From contig OW051469.1 in NCBI GenBank assembly GCA_932521025.1, positions 2,864,398 to 2,928,397 of the forward strand: a stretch of 64,000 bases of DNA. Reading direction: 5' to 3'. The position numbers and the translations under genes were made by a program. Below are positions 1-11,318 of this stretch, in pieces (positions within the stretch are counted from its first letter, which is position 1; each line of letters begins with the position of its first letter). The notes below the pieces were generated by a model, which saw nothing but the letters and a program-made list of their open reading frames with translations, searched no databases and had not been told where the DNA came from. This stretch comes from Oscheius onirici (lineage: Eukaryota > Nematoda > Chromadorea > Rhabditida > Rhabditidae).

Positions 1-6
1 TTACAG

Positions 7-3000
7 ATCGGAACTCATGAGAACGGAGTCCTCCGAGCCCAGTTTATTCGTCGCCGAAACACTGGTGACAGTACGGACAAGCAATTTGACACCGAATGCT
101 GGAAGATGATGTACCCAGTCCATGGAGGAAAGCTTGACCCTGTAAGACTGAATCTTCTCCCAATCTGAATACAATTTTCAGAAGGGCAAAATCTCGATTC
201 ATGACGTAACGCCTCTGATTTCCGATCGCCAGGTCTGTATCCGCAGCTGTCACGAGCAGAAGACAACCGAGAAGACCAAGTGCGAGACCGAGTTTCGTTA
301 TCCGGAAAACTGTCGGGACGAAGAGTGCGAGTACACTGCCAGCTGGAGATATGACAGCAAGACGAAGGATGTCCAGTTCAACATCACATCAAGAAGTATG
401 GGAAGATGGACTGGAATCGGCTTCTCCAAGTGAGTAAAAAAAGCATTTTTTTGCTTTCCCCGAAGGAAAAGCGTTCCAAAATTTATCCCAACCACTGCTT
501 TCACAGGGTCGAAAACTGTGAGTTACCTCAAACTAAGATTCTTCCGAATGCTTTCGCGAGAAAGCTAGGGAAGGCCATACACACATGACGAGAAAACACG
601 GGTGCGAGTTGTCGTTTTGGCATAATGGCTAACACGTTTGCCTAGTAATCAGAGGGTCACTGGTTCGGATCCAAATTCTCCAAAGCATTTTTGCAATTTT
701 TATTTCTTCCAGAGACGGTCAGATGGCCAATTCTGACGTCTACACGGGATGGGTCTATGACGGAAAGGCTTACGTGACTGACCGTTACGCTTACGGAAGA
801 CAGTTGCCAGCCATTGATCCAGCCGATCGTCAGGACATTTATGACATTGGAGGAGAGCAAATCAACGACATTCAGGTACAAATCTTCCCGTTTTTTTTAC
901 AAATAAACCCTTTCCAGAAGATTCGCTTCAGAAGAAAGGTCGCAACCCAGGACAAAATCACAGATCTGCCGCTGGATCAGTGCTACCACTTCCTGTTCCC
1001 AATCGGAGGCGGACGAGTTATTGCCAAGAAGGCCAGTGACTTTAGCAATCCCAAGACCCCAATCGGATATCATGACCTGTACCAGCCAAAGGTCTCCCCT
1101 CACAAAATTTGCATCTGTGATGAGAATGGAGTCAGTTTGGCCAAGAACCAGGAGCCGAGTAGAGTTAGAGCTAGAAGACAGGCTGTTCCTGAACGTAAGT
1201 ATCAGTCAGAGCCATAACTCTTCTTTAGAACACCCGATGGACTGCGCTGACATGGTCGTCGGATCTGTACTGGATGGCAGGGGAAGGGTCAAGGACTTTT
1301 GGTCAACTTCGAAGGTTAGTGACTCTCTGGGAAGGGATCAGAGAGGGGCAGTTGTCTTCCCCCCCCCCCCCCAAATTTGGATTTTGTGGGCGGCGGAGGA
1401 AATCACATTTTTCCGGCTCTCGTTTGCATTTCTCAGCTTTGTCCTAGTGAGCAAAGTTGCAGCCCTGATCAAGCTCTACAACTTTTCAGAACATTGCAAA
1501 ACTTGAAAATGCTACGAAAAATGACTTTTGCCTTGGTTGACAAGTTTTGGCTTTGACTCACTTTTTCACAGTGATTACAGCATATTCACGCTTCACAATG
1601 TTCTGCAAAGCTGTAGAGCTTGATCAGGGCTACCACTGTACTCACTGGGACAAAAAATGCAAACGAGAGCCGGAAAATTTAGATTTCCCCGCCGACCTAA
1701 AGATACCGCCCCATCAGAGAGACAGACAGACAGTTTGACCAGTACAATTTCCAGGCAACTCCCCGTCCGGACTCTTTCTTCGGTGGAGTAGACTCTCTAA
1801 CCTCTGCTGTAGCCTTCAACGCCGATGGTGTGACCACCGTCGCTTTCAGAAGAAAACTCCGTAGTACTGACAAATGGGACCATTCGATTCGTCCCGGACC
1901 AATGACCGTCATTTGGGCGAAGGGAGCCGATCCAGAGAACTACCAGCACACAGTTGGAGAACCTGGTCGCGGCCCGTCCAAGTTCTTCTCCCCCAACGTC
2001 CTGAAATATCACGGCAAGAACCAACGAGGCGTCATGACAATAGACTTCTTCGATGAGAAAAAGACTGAACAGACTGTTCATGGTCTCCACACCGACATGC
2101 CGACATGTTCTGGAAGATATTCTGTTCCGGACGACTGTACTATCGACTGTCAGTATGTGGTCGAGTGGACCAGCGACGGTACTGTAGCCAGATTCACTGT
2201 CAGGACAGAGCTCAAGAATGGTCAATGGACGGCTCTAGGATTCAGTAAAGACGGACAAATGGGCGGTTCTGACGTGATAGTCATGGGTGTTCATGAGGGA
2301 ACCGTCTCCGTCACTGACCAGAACATGCCCGGTTACAGTAAGCCCGTGGTGGACGAGCAACAGGACATCTTTGATGTTGAGACGGCCTTCGCCAACGGAA
2401 GATTGACTGTCAACTTCTCCCGCGAACTGAACAGTGAGGACGTCAGGGACATGAATCTGCAGAAATGCGTCTTCCTCCTGTACACGCCTCAGCCAGGAGT
2501 TTATGAGAAGAACGGAGAATTGAGAAAGCATGCCGAGACGCCCCTTGTCAGTCAGAAGAAGGTCTGCTTGAACACTTGCTCGGTGGCCAGTGAAGCGACT
2601 CCGGAAGAGAGTACCCCTGAACCGACGACCACTACTGAGGAGAGTACTACCCAGACGGAGAAGACTACTGAGAAGATGCCGGAAAAGAAGACCAAGCCGA
2701 CTGTGGAGATGCCGCCGATTGTCAAGGCTTACAGTGAGTTTTTTGGACAGAGAGACAGACAGATTTAGTGGATCCAACTAATCACAACCTTTCCAGAACC
2801 GACCACCATCTACGAACCGGAAGACCCAGTCAAGGCTCGTTACGGTCTCTGGGTCCGCATTCTCAACCGCGAATTTGTTCCCGATCTGGCCGATCCTCAA
2901 ACAGAATACTACAGTAGTTTTACCAAGGACGTCACCTCGGCTGTCGATGCACTCCTCGCCAGGAGATGGAAGGGAATGCGCGTCTCGAAGATTCTCAGCT

Positions 3001-4513
3001 ACACCAAAGGATCTGTCATTGCCGAATTTGAAGTCACCTCTACTGGAGCTGTGCCCAGGCCGATGGAGCTGAAGAGTCTGGTCGAAGAGAATGCGATCCG
3101 TGATCATGTTGGTGGTCTGGCTATTGAGCCGAGTACTGTCAAGGCTAGAGAAATTGGTGAGTTTTACTGTCCCTCTTTCAAAATCCGAATCTTCCAGAAA
3201 TGGAGCCCATCCACGAGGCCAACATGATCCGAGACCTCCGTTCCATCATCGTCATCGTCGCTGCCGGTCTCATTCTCCTCATCGTCGGTCTCTGCTTCAT
3301 CTGTCTCGTCTGCAAGTGCAAGAAGAAGACCCGCTATGGAAAATACCCCGTACCGCATCCCGCCGGTGGCTATTATGGAACAATCGGACCGAAGAAACCA
3401 GCCGGATTTGAGAACGTCGGCTATGCTGGAAGACAGTATTCTCAAGCCACGACAGCCAGTACCAAGCCGGGAGCTCACAATCAGCTACCGCCTCCTCCTC
3501 CGGCTGAAGAGACGGTTCCGGAAGGAATGGGAGAGACGACGTATAGGGAATGGAACAGCAAGGTGGGATAAGTAGTGGAAACGCTGAAGATTTCGGTAAT
3601 TCACAATTTATTTGACGGATCCGAGGGGTATCGTGTAAAAACGGTGGTTTCTTGGAATCCTTCGCCGCTCTCAGCTTCTCATCCAGCAAGTGACATCCTG
3701 TCCGAGTCGTGAAGATAGCCTCTTGATTGGGGTTGTCTTCTTGTTCGGGTAGACGGCTGCTTGACTTGATGGAATCCCAGGAGAGACGAGCATCGCTGGT
3801 GGAGCCATGAGTGTTGACTTGACAATATCGCTGTGTCGCAGTTCTGGGATTGGAATCTCTCATTTCCACAGTAGATTCTGGCGTTGGTAGAATCACTGAG
3901 GAGCGCTTAAAGACTCAATTTTCTCCTATTTTTTTGATGTCATAATTAGATCTCACTCTGCAAAGTATTTTTAAACATGAAAAAATCAGAAAAAATGCGA
4001 AATGAATTTTTTTTAGCCCGCCGCAAAGTCCAACCTGGCCGCAGCCCAGCCCAGACCGCAGCGCAACAACCCAGAACCAACAAGCCTGGCTCGAACCGTA
4101 GGCTACAGTAACCTTCCGTTATCCTAAAAACCGAATGTACAGTAACTCGCTCTTATCCTAAAATTAGCCTAAAAATTGACCATACCGCGTACCTGTTTAT
4201 TAATCCAAAGCAACAGTAGCCCGCTCCAGAGTCAAAAAACTACCGTAGCCCACCTTTACCCCCAAAAGTATCCCTTCCTAGATAGTCAGCCGTTCAAACA
4301 GCCAAAAAAGGTTCAATAACCTCCAAAAATTCACAATTTCAGGTCGGTTCCAAGCCAGCTTCTCAACAAGTCGAAGAAGCTTCCAATCCCACTCGTCCTC
4401 CGTCAGCTCAGCCCTACGTGAGCTACCCAAATGATCCCAGCGGCTATTACACGCTGGGAGGAGAGCATCGAATGTCCCAAGGAGCTCCGCGGGATAAGTA
4501 TTTCCGCTACTAA
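7..4513 (+). CDS. DOMON/SEA-domain single-pass membrane protein, 3' part (5' end off window)
   Basis: Nine coding exons can be joined in frame: 7-141, 182-429, 713-875, 918-1194, 1229-1314, 1755-2733, 2797-3156, 3198-3562 and 4343-4513, stop TAA. The window opens inside an intron (ttacag at 1-6), so the N-terminus and any signal peptide are missing. The product carries repeated DOMON-type units with paired Cys and motifs such as GRWTGIGFSKDGQM, then QWTALGFSKDGQMGGSD in the last unit, which suggests extracellular haem- or sugar-binding beta-sandwiches. A Thr/Glu-rich linker (about 2590-2720) follows, then a SEA-like module (KARYGLWVR to VKARE), one transmembrane helix (RSIIVIVAAGLILLIVG), a KCKKK stop-transfer and a Pro/Tyr-rich tail. 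Reading through the 3563-4342 intron would end the protein at 3571, so the two C-termini could be alternatives. Family assignment is firm; the specific orthologue is not known. Confidence 0.85.
610..690 (+). repeat. Degenerate tRNA-like sequence in DOMON gene intron
   Basis: Inside intron 430-712 there is a box-A-like word (TGGCATAATGG) followed about 35 bases later by a box-B-like GGTTCGGATCC. The acceptor and T stems do not pair properly, so this is a tRNA relic or SINE head rather than a working tRNA. It resembles the tRNA-like pieces at 50.6, 54.9 and 59.2 kb. Confidence 0.4.
1380..1713. repeat. Foldback (MITE-like) element in DOMON gene intron
   Basis: The long intron 1315-1754 contains two inverted arms of roughly 120 bp (about 1380-1505 and 1596-1713). 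Both carry ccggctctcgtttgcat and ccctgatcaagctctaca, and the inner ends carry the ttttcagaacattg / caatgttctgcaaagc palindrome also seen near 38.2, 50.5 and 55.6 kb. No coding capacity. A run of 12 C precedes it (about 1361-1372). Confidence 0.7.
4005..4095 (+). repeat. Dispersed repeat fragment (gaatttttttagcccgccgc unit)
   Basis: The sequence from aaatgaattttttttagcccg through caacaacccagaaccaac is closely matched at 56223-56325 on the same strand and at 54948-55030 on the opposite strand. It lies in the last intron of the DOMON gene and looks like one arm of a non-autonomous element. Confidence 0.6.
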
Positions 4514-4654
4514 AATTCCCTTAAAAATCCTATACAAAACATGATCTGAAACATTCCTCTGGTCGCAAGCGCTGCGGCTTTTTTGTTACCACCAATATAA
4601 TTTCCCGCTCAAAACGAGTATTTTTGTGCTCATCTCTGTGTGATAAAAAGTATT

Positions 4655-4660
4655 AATAAA
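4655..4660 (+). terminator. Polyadenylation signal AATAAA of the DOMON gene
   Basis: AATAAA lies 142 bases after the TAA at 4511-4513 and about 70 bases before the stop codon of the convergent MPHOSPH6 gene. It is the only canonical hexamer in this gap. Confidence 0.6.
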
Positions 4661-4728
4661 AGTCATTTTATAACGAAGGAAGGGAGGCAACAACAATAAC
4701 AACGTAGGAATTATGGTCTTTTCTCGGC

Positions 4729-7391
4729 TTAATCATCCGACGGCTTGAGGAATTTCGGCGGATTGTGGCTAAAGTCTTCCGGGGCGGATTTTCGTTTGCG
4801 GATACTCGAAGAGTCAAAGTTGAGACGATGAGAGCCCGTCTCCGTGTTTCCTCCTAGCTGCTGCTGAAAATTATGATGTTTTAAATGGAAAAAGAGTATT
4901 GTAAGAAGTTTTGAACAGTCAAAAAGACCACAATTAGAAGGTTTTACGGGTTCTTACGATAACTGAATTCCGGTCTTTTAGAACCTAAAAAAATCCGCGT
5001 GTACTTGAAATAATGAATGGCCAAAGCTGGCCGAAATGTTTCGAAGTTTCCCCGACTCTTCGGACAGTCTGACAACGGTTTTGCTTATGAAACTGAATGA
5101 TTTTTACCTGTTGACGGCGTAAAGACAATTTTTGAAAGTTTTTCTTTCTTCTTGTCATTTTTACGAAAATGAGGAGTTTTGCGTTTCTTTTCCAAAGTTT
5201 GTCAGTTCGATGAAATATCCCAAGAATCAAATCATAATGGTACCTTTCTCCTCTGGTTCGGAGCTCCTCTGCCTCTTCCAAACTTGTTCTGAATAGAGCC
5301 GGCTGCTCCAGACAGCGTCTTGGCCATTTGAGCGTCAGTCACATCGGCCTCCTCGTCCTCTTCTTCCTCCTCATCCGACAGCTCTCCTCGTTTTTTCCTC
5401 TCGTAATAGGCCATCAGTTTCTGAAGTTTGTTTTGTGATTTTGAGTTGGGAAATTTAAAAATACCTCAACCTCCGGATTGAATCCCTTGAATGACATTCG
5501 TCCAAACGAGAGATCTTCGAGCACTGAGAGACTTTTGCAGATTTTTAGCTCGCGCCTGAAATTTTTAGCTCATAGGTCTTTTGGTGAAAGAAAACAGTAA
5601 AAAACATGAGTGTTGGATCTAAAAGCGCGAATTCAAATAACCCGCGCTATTCTCAAACTAGAATTTCCGGCTAAAGATACACAGCGCTACCGTAATCTCT
5701 TACAAACCTTTCCTTGGGGCTTATCCTAGAAATTTACGACATTTTTAGCCCGTTTTTCTTGCGCTAGTTCCATCTCTTTACTCAAATTTTTTGTATTTTT
5801 TTAGCGGAAATGGCTTCCGAGAGTGAGAAAATCAAACTCAATCCAATCGAATTCGGTGATCCGGAACTCTCCGACGTCACTATTACAGTCAAAGAAGGAG
5901 AAAATGAGTAGGATTTCAAGGCTCACAAAATGATTCTCGCTAGCAACTCCGACGTCTTCAAGAGGATGTTTTTTGGTGATTTGAAAGAGGTTTGTGCTCT
6001 TTTTGTGCAAAAATAGACCGAATCTCAGACTAAGGAAGACCATGTCGAGATCAAAGATGTCTCTATCGACGCGTTCAGAAGAGTTCGTATAGTTCATAAG
6101 TTCGCATAGTCCTTTTGCTTTGTACAAAATAATTTTTAGAGTTTTGGAGCTATGCTCAAGAACTCCTGGTAATCGCTGACCGTTTCAACGTTACCAAGAC
6201 GGTCGTGAAGTGCTTCCAAGACGCAATCTCGGGAATTCACTGTCCCAGACGCAACTGTCTCTTCTGTCTGAACCTGTTCCTGTTTGCTCGCGTCTACAAT
6301 TTGGATTACGATTGTAATTCGGTATGCCATGGTGATTCTTTTCACACACAATGTTCTAGGATAAATTCCGCAACATAACTTTCACGGAATGGGAGAAGTA
6401 CATGAATAAATTCCCCGGCCCGAAGCCAGACTATCGTCTTTTCTCAGTATTTTTCTGATGATTAGTGCTTCTCATATTGTTATGCTGTTATGTTTAATCG
6501 GTGGCAATGAATTGTTAAACAAACTATATTTTCGTTTTCTTCGAACTAGTTCTTCCATCATCGTGCCTAAAACTTTGGACCAGGGTTTCTCTACATTACC
6601 CTGCTATGACAGCCCCCCTACATTATACTTGGGCAACTCGACTCGAGCTCGATTTGAGCCACGAGTCGGCTCGAATCGACTTGGCCCACGAGTCGAGTCG
6701 AGTCGATTTTTAAAGGTTATTTGACTCAACAAACGGGAAATAACACAAGATTTTCTTCGTATTTGAGCCGCGGAATTTGAAAAAAAAAATTAAAAAAATC
6801 GGCTCGTGACTCGACTTTTCGACTAGACCCCCAAGTATACCCTACATCCGCCAATAAAAGTGCGAGCTTTTTCTATTAGTTAAAAACAGACAATTTTAAT
6901 AACAAGAGCGGTCCACAAGCAACTCAAATCTTTGGATAGAAAATTGACAGGAACAGCTCGAAAAACCAGGATATTTGGAGCTAATTCTGAAGATTCCTGC
7001 AACATTTTGACTAACAACTCAGCAAAAAACATCATTTTTTAATAACGGTAGTTTCATTCTTTAAAAAAACAGCCGTTTTCCAAGGAACTGTTTGCAATAA
7101 ACGGCCCCAAAATTTAACCCGTTCAAGAGTTTTTTACTCAAAGCCGAGTAGATTTCCCCCATTTTCACCAGTTAGCCAAAAAAACTTCGAAAAAAGTCCA
7201 CACCTGCTAGCCGTAGTTGGTTCTTCTGTCAGCTCCATCTTGACGACATCCTTCCCCAAAGAAGAGGACAAGAATTCCTTCTGGAGCTCCGTGTTTTTTC
7301 GCTCTTCTTCTTGTTCCTCCACTTTCTTCCTCGTCTTCGTCATAAACTTCATCTGCAGCAGTCCAGAGGACAGTTTTTTCGTCGACTTCAT
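4729..7391 (-). CDS. MPHOSPH6: MPHOSPH6 (M-phase phosphoprotein 6), nuclear exosome cofactor
   Basis: Four exons on the minus strand join in frame: 7391-7204, 5555-5465, 5420-5244 and 4863-4729. The N-terminus KKLSSGLLQMKFM matches the family opening (Leu-Ser-x-x-Leu-Leu-x-Met-Lys-Phe-Met). Exon 2 carries the diagnostic block FGRMSFKGFNPEVEKLM across the exon 2/3 junction. Exon 3 has an acidic stretch and a Gly/Arg-rich patch, and the end is Lys/Pro-rich (PPKFLKPSDD). In other animals the protein links the RNA exosome to the MTR4 helicase for 5.8S rRNA 3' processing, in the nucleolus. The 1.65 kb first intron (5556-7203) is far longer than the others and contains an opposite-strand BTB pseudogene and a short inverted repeat. 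The reading frame is complete. Confidence 0.92.
5810..6458 (+). pseudogene. BTB/POZ gene copy A (dead), nested in MPHOSPH6 intron 1
   Basis: The ATG at 5810 opens the array's typical N-terminus (NPIEFGDPELSDVTITVKEG), but codon 34 is TAG (5909-5911) where intact copies have a Gln codon. The second exon follows a changed acceptor (ctcagACTAAGG versus ttttagGCCAAGG elsewhere) and breaks off after FRRV, losing the rest of the BTB fold. The C-terminal exons (FWSYAQELLVIADRF, HCPRRNCLFCLN, then NKFPGPKP) remain readable to TGA 6456-6458. Bases 6216-6427 are identical to 10399-10610 in copy D. It is an unspliceable, truncated paralogue whose 3' half was recently homogenised with copy D. Confidence 0.85.
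6616..6846. repeat. Short inverted-repeat element in MPHOSPH6 intron
   Basis: The ends ctacattatacttggg (left) and cccaagtataccctaca (right) are near-perfect inverted repeats. The interior is built from repeated actcgactcgag / gagtcgagtcgag words. About 230 bp, no coding capacity, MITE-like. A similar gactcgactcattatcgagcc stretch occurs at 35.55 kb. Confidence 0.6.
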
Positions 7392-7807
7392 CTTTTTATC
7401 TGAAGTTCACTGATTTTACGATAAAAGCACAGGAAAAAAGTAAGAAAATAGACAAAACTCCTGTTTTGAGCTGCGGGATAATGAGGAAACTTTAATCAAA
7501 CAAAAACAGACAAATTCAACAAAAATGTCCTAATTTCTAGCGGAAAATTAATGAGATCGCTTATTTCTTCTGTTTTTGGCTGTAGTTTCTTCGAAATGGC
7601 TTCTTCTGGTCGTATTTCTTCTTTTCCTCCACATTTTGGGGCTTCTTTTCCTTCTTGTCGCCTTGTGGGAATTCGGCAGCGTCTCCGGTGGCTACCTGAA
7701 AATGAAACTTGTAAAAAGATTTGGAGAAGTCAAACTGGAAGTTGCCGCGGAATCTTGTAATTTACATTTTTGCGCTTTTGCTGGATACTCAACAATCAAA
7801 ACTCGTG
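7392..7807. other. Gap between MPHOSPH6 start and BTB copy B
   Basis: It should hold the MPHOSPH6 promoter and the upstream region of the BTB array. I see no RNA gene or clear promoter motif. Short open frames here (for example 7576-7842) have no recognisable content. Confidence 0.4.
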
Positions 7808-8709
7808 ATGCGAAAACTCCTCGACCCAATCGAATTCGGTGATCCGGAACTCTCCGACGTCACTGGGCAAAAATATTGGGCAAAAACGGATCCTTACAGT
7901 GACGAAGCTAATTGTGGAAGTGATACTAGCCTCTACCCGATCGAATTGGGTGATCCGGATCTCATTGACGTCACCATTACCGTCAAAGAGGGCGAAAAGG
8001 AGCAAAAATTCAAGGCTAACAAGAAAACTCTTGCTAGCAACTCCGATGTCTTCAAAAACATGTTTTTCGGCGATTTTAAGGAGGTTTATTGCTGTTCTTG
8101 CCTTACTAAGTTTCAATTTTAGGCCAAGGAAAACCACGTCGAGATCACAGATGCCTCTATCGACTCGTTCAGCAGACTTTTTGAGATCCTTCATGATGGA
8201 AAACACAACGATCTCGACGTTTTCGAAGCCAGAAGAATCATTTTCCGTTTCGAACACACATCAGCAGAAAAAGCTTTCGCCTAGTTGTTCATTCAGAAAT
8301 TCAAGAAGCTAAGAAGCCGAAAATTGTTGCCGGTTAGTCAATAGGTTTTTTACCCATCGAAACATAGATTTCTGGAAATATGCTGCCGATCTGCTGGCCA
8401 TTGCCGATCGGTTCAACGCTACAGAAGCAGGCCTAAAGCGCTACCACGATGAAATTTTGAAGATCTTGTGTCCCCGACCGGACTGCTTCTTCTGTCTCAA
8501 TCTCTTCGTCTTCTGCCAGCTTTTCGTCCCAAGTTTCAGGCTGAACAAATCCGTAAGATTCGTCTCTCTAATCTCTTTATTTCTTCTAGAACACATTCAA
8601 AAAGGCTGACTTCGAGTGCTGGAGTAAGAATGTGAAGCATCTCGAAGACCAAATCGATCTGACGTTCCTTCCTTCCCAGATGATCGAGTTCTGGGACCGC
8701 TTCACTTAG
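7808..8709 (+). pseudogene. BTB/POZ gene copy B (start lost, in-frame stop)
   Basis: At 7886-7888, where copies C and D have ATG, this copy has ACG (AAAACGGATCC). A second partial copy of the first conserved motif (LLDPIEFGDPELSDVT) lies just upstream and supplies an in-frame ATG at 7808, so the motif is duplicated at the 5' end. The first exon runs to FGDFKE before gtttat. The second exon (from 8123) reads AKENHVEITDASIDSF but meets TAG after AEKAFA near 8281. Later exons keep FWKYAADLLAIADRFN, LCPRPDCFFCLNLFVF and a final exon ending FTSTOP at 8707-8709. Unless an unusual splice avoids the stop, the gene is non-functional. The 3' element follows the stop at once. Confidence 0.6.
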
Positions 8710-8853
8710 TACTTTTTCTTATTGTTACCTTGTTATTTGTCTAATCAGTGGCAATGAATTGTTTACCAAAATAGTGTTTTTGCTCGTTTTTATTCGGTTT
8801 TTACCATTTCTACCCAGTTTTCCTAGAATTTCATCAAAAATTCCTGGGATTTG

Positions 8854-8856
8854 CAG
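8854..8856 (+). promoter_or_regulatory. Likely trans-splice acceptor of BTB copy C
   Basis: tttgcag ends at 8856, and tcaaaATG follows with no upstream exon in reach. Copies D (9826) and F (12300) have the same cag-tcaaaATG arrangement. The distance from the previous stop codon (about 150 bp) fits a nematode intercistronic region. Confidence 0.5.
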
Positions 8857-8861
8857 TCAAA

Positions 8862-9671
8862 ATGAATCCTCCAAATGACGAAACTATTTTTGGAAATGGC
8901 GATGTTACCAAACTTGGCCCTGTTCAATTTGGTGATCCGGAACTCTCCGACGTCACTCTCACGGTCAAAAATATGAACAAGGAGCAAGATTTCAAGGCAA
9001 ATAAAACAATTCTGGCTAACGGATCCGACGTCTTCAAGAAAATGCTTTTCGGTGATTTCAAAGAGGTTTGTTACTGTTTTGTAAACAGAAAGAAGGACAA
9101 ATTTTAGGCCAAGGAAGACTACATTGAGATCAAAGATGTCCAAATTCACGTCTTCAGAAGACTTCTAGAGATCATTTACACGGGAAAACCGACCGATCTC
9201 TACATCTTCAAATGTAGTACATTTTATGAAGAAAGCGGGGAAAGACGCGTCTATTCTCATATCGTGAGAATAGGGAATAAAAATCTACGAAGTTTGTCTG
9301 CCCTAAATCATTCTCAAAAAGTTGTTCAGAGTTCTGGTGCTACATTCATGAGCTTCTGGTTGTCGCTGACCGCTTCGATGTTGTAAACGCTGTCATGAAG
9401 TGCTACCAGGAGGCCATATCCGAAAAATATTGTGGTGACAAAGATTGCTTCTTCTGCCTCAATCTGTTCTTATTTGCCCGAGTCGACAAGCTCAAGTTTG
9501 GTGATGATAAAGTAGGCTAATTTAGTTTATTTCACATCTAAATTTTAGGCCAAGTTCACGAAGCAGAATATCAAAAAATGGGTGAGATTTATGAAGGAAT
9601 TTGTTGGCCCGAAGCCGGAACTCACTTCCAGTCTGGACGAAATGCTCACGTTCATGGGTCATTTCGTCTAA
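8862..9671 (+). CDS. BTB/POZ protein copy C (intact)
   Basis: Exons 8862-9065, 9108 to about 9291, about 9330-9511 and 9549-9671, stop TAA. The border after exon 2 is uncertain; donor 9291 keeps frame. The protein is about 210 residues. The BTB core (QFGDPELSDVTLTV, FKANKTILANGSDVFKKML, FRRLLEIIYTGKPTDL) fills the first half. The second half has a BACK-like helical segment (FWCYIHELLVVADRF), a Cys motif C-x4-C-x2-CLNLFLF and a conserved GPKP near the end. BTB proteins of this size usually act as substrate adaptors for CUL3 ubiquitin ligases; that role is inferred from the family. This is one of only two copies with no visible defect. Confidence 0.8.
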
Positions 9672-9823
9672 TACTGTTTCTCATATTATTTCGTTGTTAT
9701 CCGTCGAAGCGACGGTAATGAATTGTTAACCAAACTTGTTCTTACGAACTTTTTTATTCGGTTCTTACTAACTTTACCTCTCTTATCAGAATCACCAATT
9801 TTCATCAATATGTCGAGAATATT

Positions 9824-9826
9824 CAG
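9824..9826 (+). promoter_or_regulatory. Likely trans-splice acceptor of BTB copy D
   Basis: attcag ends at 9826, directly before tcaaaATG (9832). The tttacc word upstream (about 9772) recurs in the intercistronic regions before copies C and F, and could be the U-rich element used for SL2-type trans-splicing. Confidence 0.45.
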
Positions 9827-9831
9827 TCAAA

Positions 9832-10867
9832 ATGGATTCTCCAAATGACGAAGCTACTTCTGGGGATAGCGATGTTAATAACCCCGACCCTATTCAATTC
9901 GGTGATCCGGAACTCTCCGACATCACTATTACAGTCAAAGGCAGCGAAAGGGAGCAGCAGTTCAAAGCACACAAGATGATTCTGGCTAGCAACTCCGACG
10001 TCTTCAAGAGGATGTTTTTTGGTGATTTCAAGGAGGATTGTTACTTTTTTCTAATTAAAAAAGACTAATTTTAGGCCAAGGCAGACCGTGTCGAGATCAA
10101 GGATGTCCATATTGACTCGTTCAGAAGAGTTTTGGAGATCGTATATTCTGGAAAACCGAGCGATTTTGACATTTTTGAAGGCGGAAGTTCTTATCAGAAT
10201 GTAATTTCGTCGACTTCTGAAAAAAATTTGACCTAATTTCTAGGTGGATAAGCTAGGAAAGAATCATAGAGTTTTCCGTCACTACTTCCAGGCAATTTTT
10301 TCTCTCTCACAGCGCTGTTTAGAGTTCTGGAGCTATGTTCAAGAGCTGCTGGTCGTCGCCGACCGGTTCAACGTTACCGAGAAGGTCATGGAGTGCTACC
10401 AAGACGCAATCTCGGGAATTCACTGTCCCAGACGCAACTGTCTCTTCTGTCTGAACCTGTTCCTGTTTGCTCGCGTCTACAATTTGGATTACGATTGTAA
10501 TTCGGTATGCCATGGTGATTCTTTTCACACACAATGTTCTAGGATAAATTCCGCAACATAACTTTCACGGAATGGGAGAAGTACATGAATAAATTCCCCG
10601 GCCCGAAGCCTGTTCCTATTTGCCCGTGTCTACAAGCTGCGTTATAGTGAGGATTCGGTAAAGTTTATTTCACACCTTTTTTTTATCAACTAACTTCAGC
10701 CTCAGTTTAATAAATACTTGTTCAAGATATGGGAAATGTTTATGGAGGATTTTCCTGGCCCGAAGCCGGACATCGGCTATCCTACAAGCATGAGTGAAAT
10801 CGAGAAGTTCTGCGATTTTTCTTCTGTTAATACTGTTTCCCATATAATTACGTTATCTGTTCAATAA
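9832..10867 (+). pseudogene. BTB/POZ gene copy D (chimeric, donor lost)
   Basis: Exon 1 opens MDSPNDEATSGDSDV and runs through the BTB core to FGDFKE, but the donor after GAG is GATTGT instead of GTTTGT, so intron 1 is unlikely to be spliced as in copy C. The second exon (10075 on) reads AKADRVEIKDVHIDSFRRVLEIVYSGKPSD. The third exon (FWSYVQELLVVADRFNVTEK) leads into a 212 bp tract, 10399-10610, identical to 6216-6427 of copy A, intron included. At 10611 the sequence jumps back into a second LFLFARVYKLRYSEDS segment, producing a stop at 10645-10647. The original 3' exon (GPKPDIGYP) survives downstream to about 10867. The copy is a conversion or duplication chimera and probably non-functional. 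Confidence 0.7.
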
Positions 10868-10894
10868 GTGCCAATGAATTGTTATTCAAACGTG

Positions 10895-11163
10895 TTTTTA
10901 CTACGATACCAGCCGTCTACGACGGCATTCGCCGTCCTGGCGCCTGCGGCACTCAAACATACAAAGCAAAAGGATAGACTCTAAATTCCCACCCAACTTG
11001 ACCTTTGACAAAACCTAACTTCGCTCAACTAACTCCAAGTTCAAAAGTGACTTTAATCCTGACAATTTCTGACTTGTCGCGACGAATCTCGTGGCCATGG
11101 ACAAACAGACAAACATCCAAACAGAGTCCACAACAGACACCATTGCGCTTTAGATAATTTAGA
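10895..11163 (+). other. Spacer between BTB copies D and E
   Basis: No gene seen. It begins with a GC-rich stretch (ccgtctacgacggcattcg). Immediately after it an orphan copy of the BTB 3' element (11164-11228) stands without a gene in front, which suggests a deleted copy between D and E. Confidence 0.4.
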
Positions 11164-11318
11164 TTACTGTTTCTCATGTTGTTACGCTGTTATTCGTTCA
11201 AACGGCGGCAATGAATTGTTATCCCAACTTTTATTGTTTTTCAGGACAAAAAAGTTGCAAAACTATTCGTATTCCGATTCGGACTGAGCGTAGACAACGA
11301 GGATCCTGACGGCACCGA

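Noticed and set aside
3297-3896. 199-codon minus-strand frame over the DOMON gene's last exons
   Set aside because: Shadow of the plus-strand coding exon; no family content.
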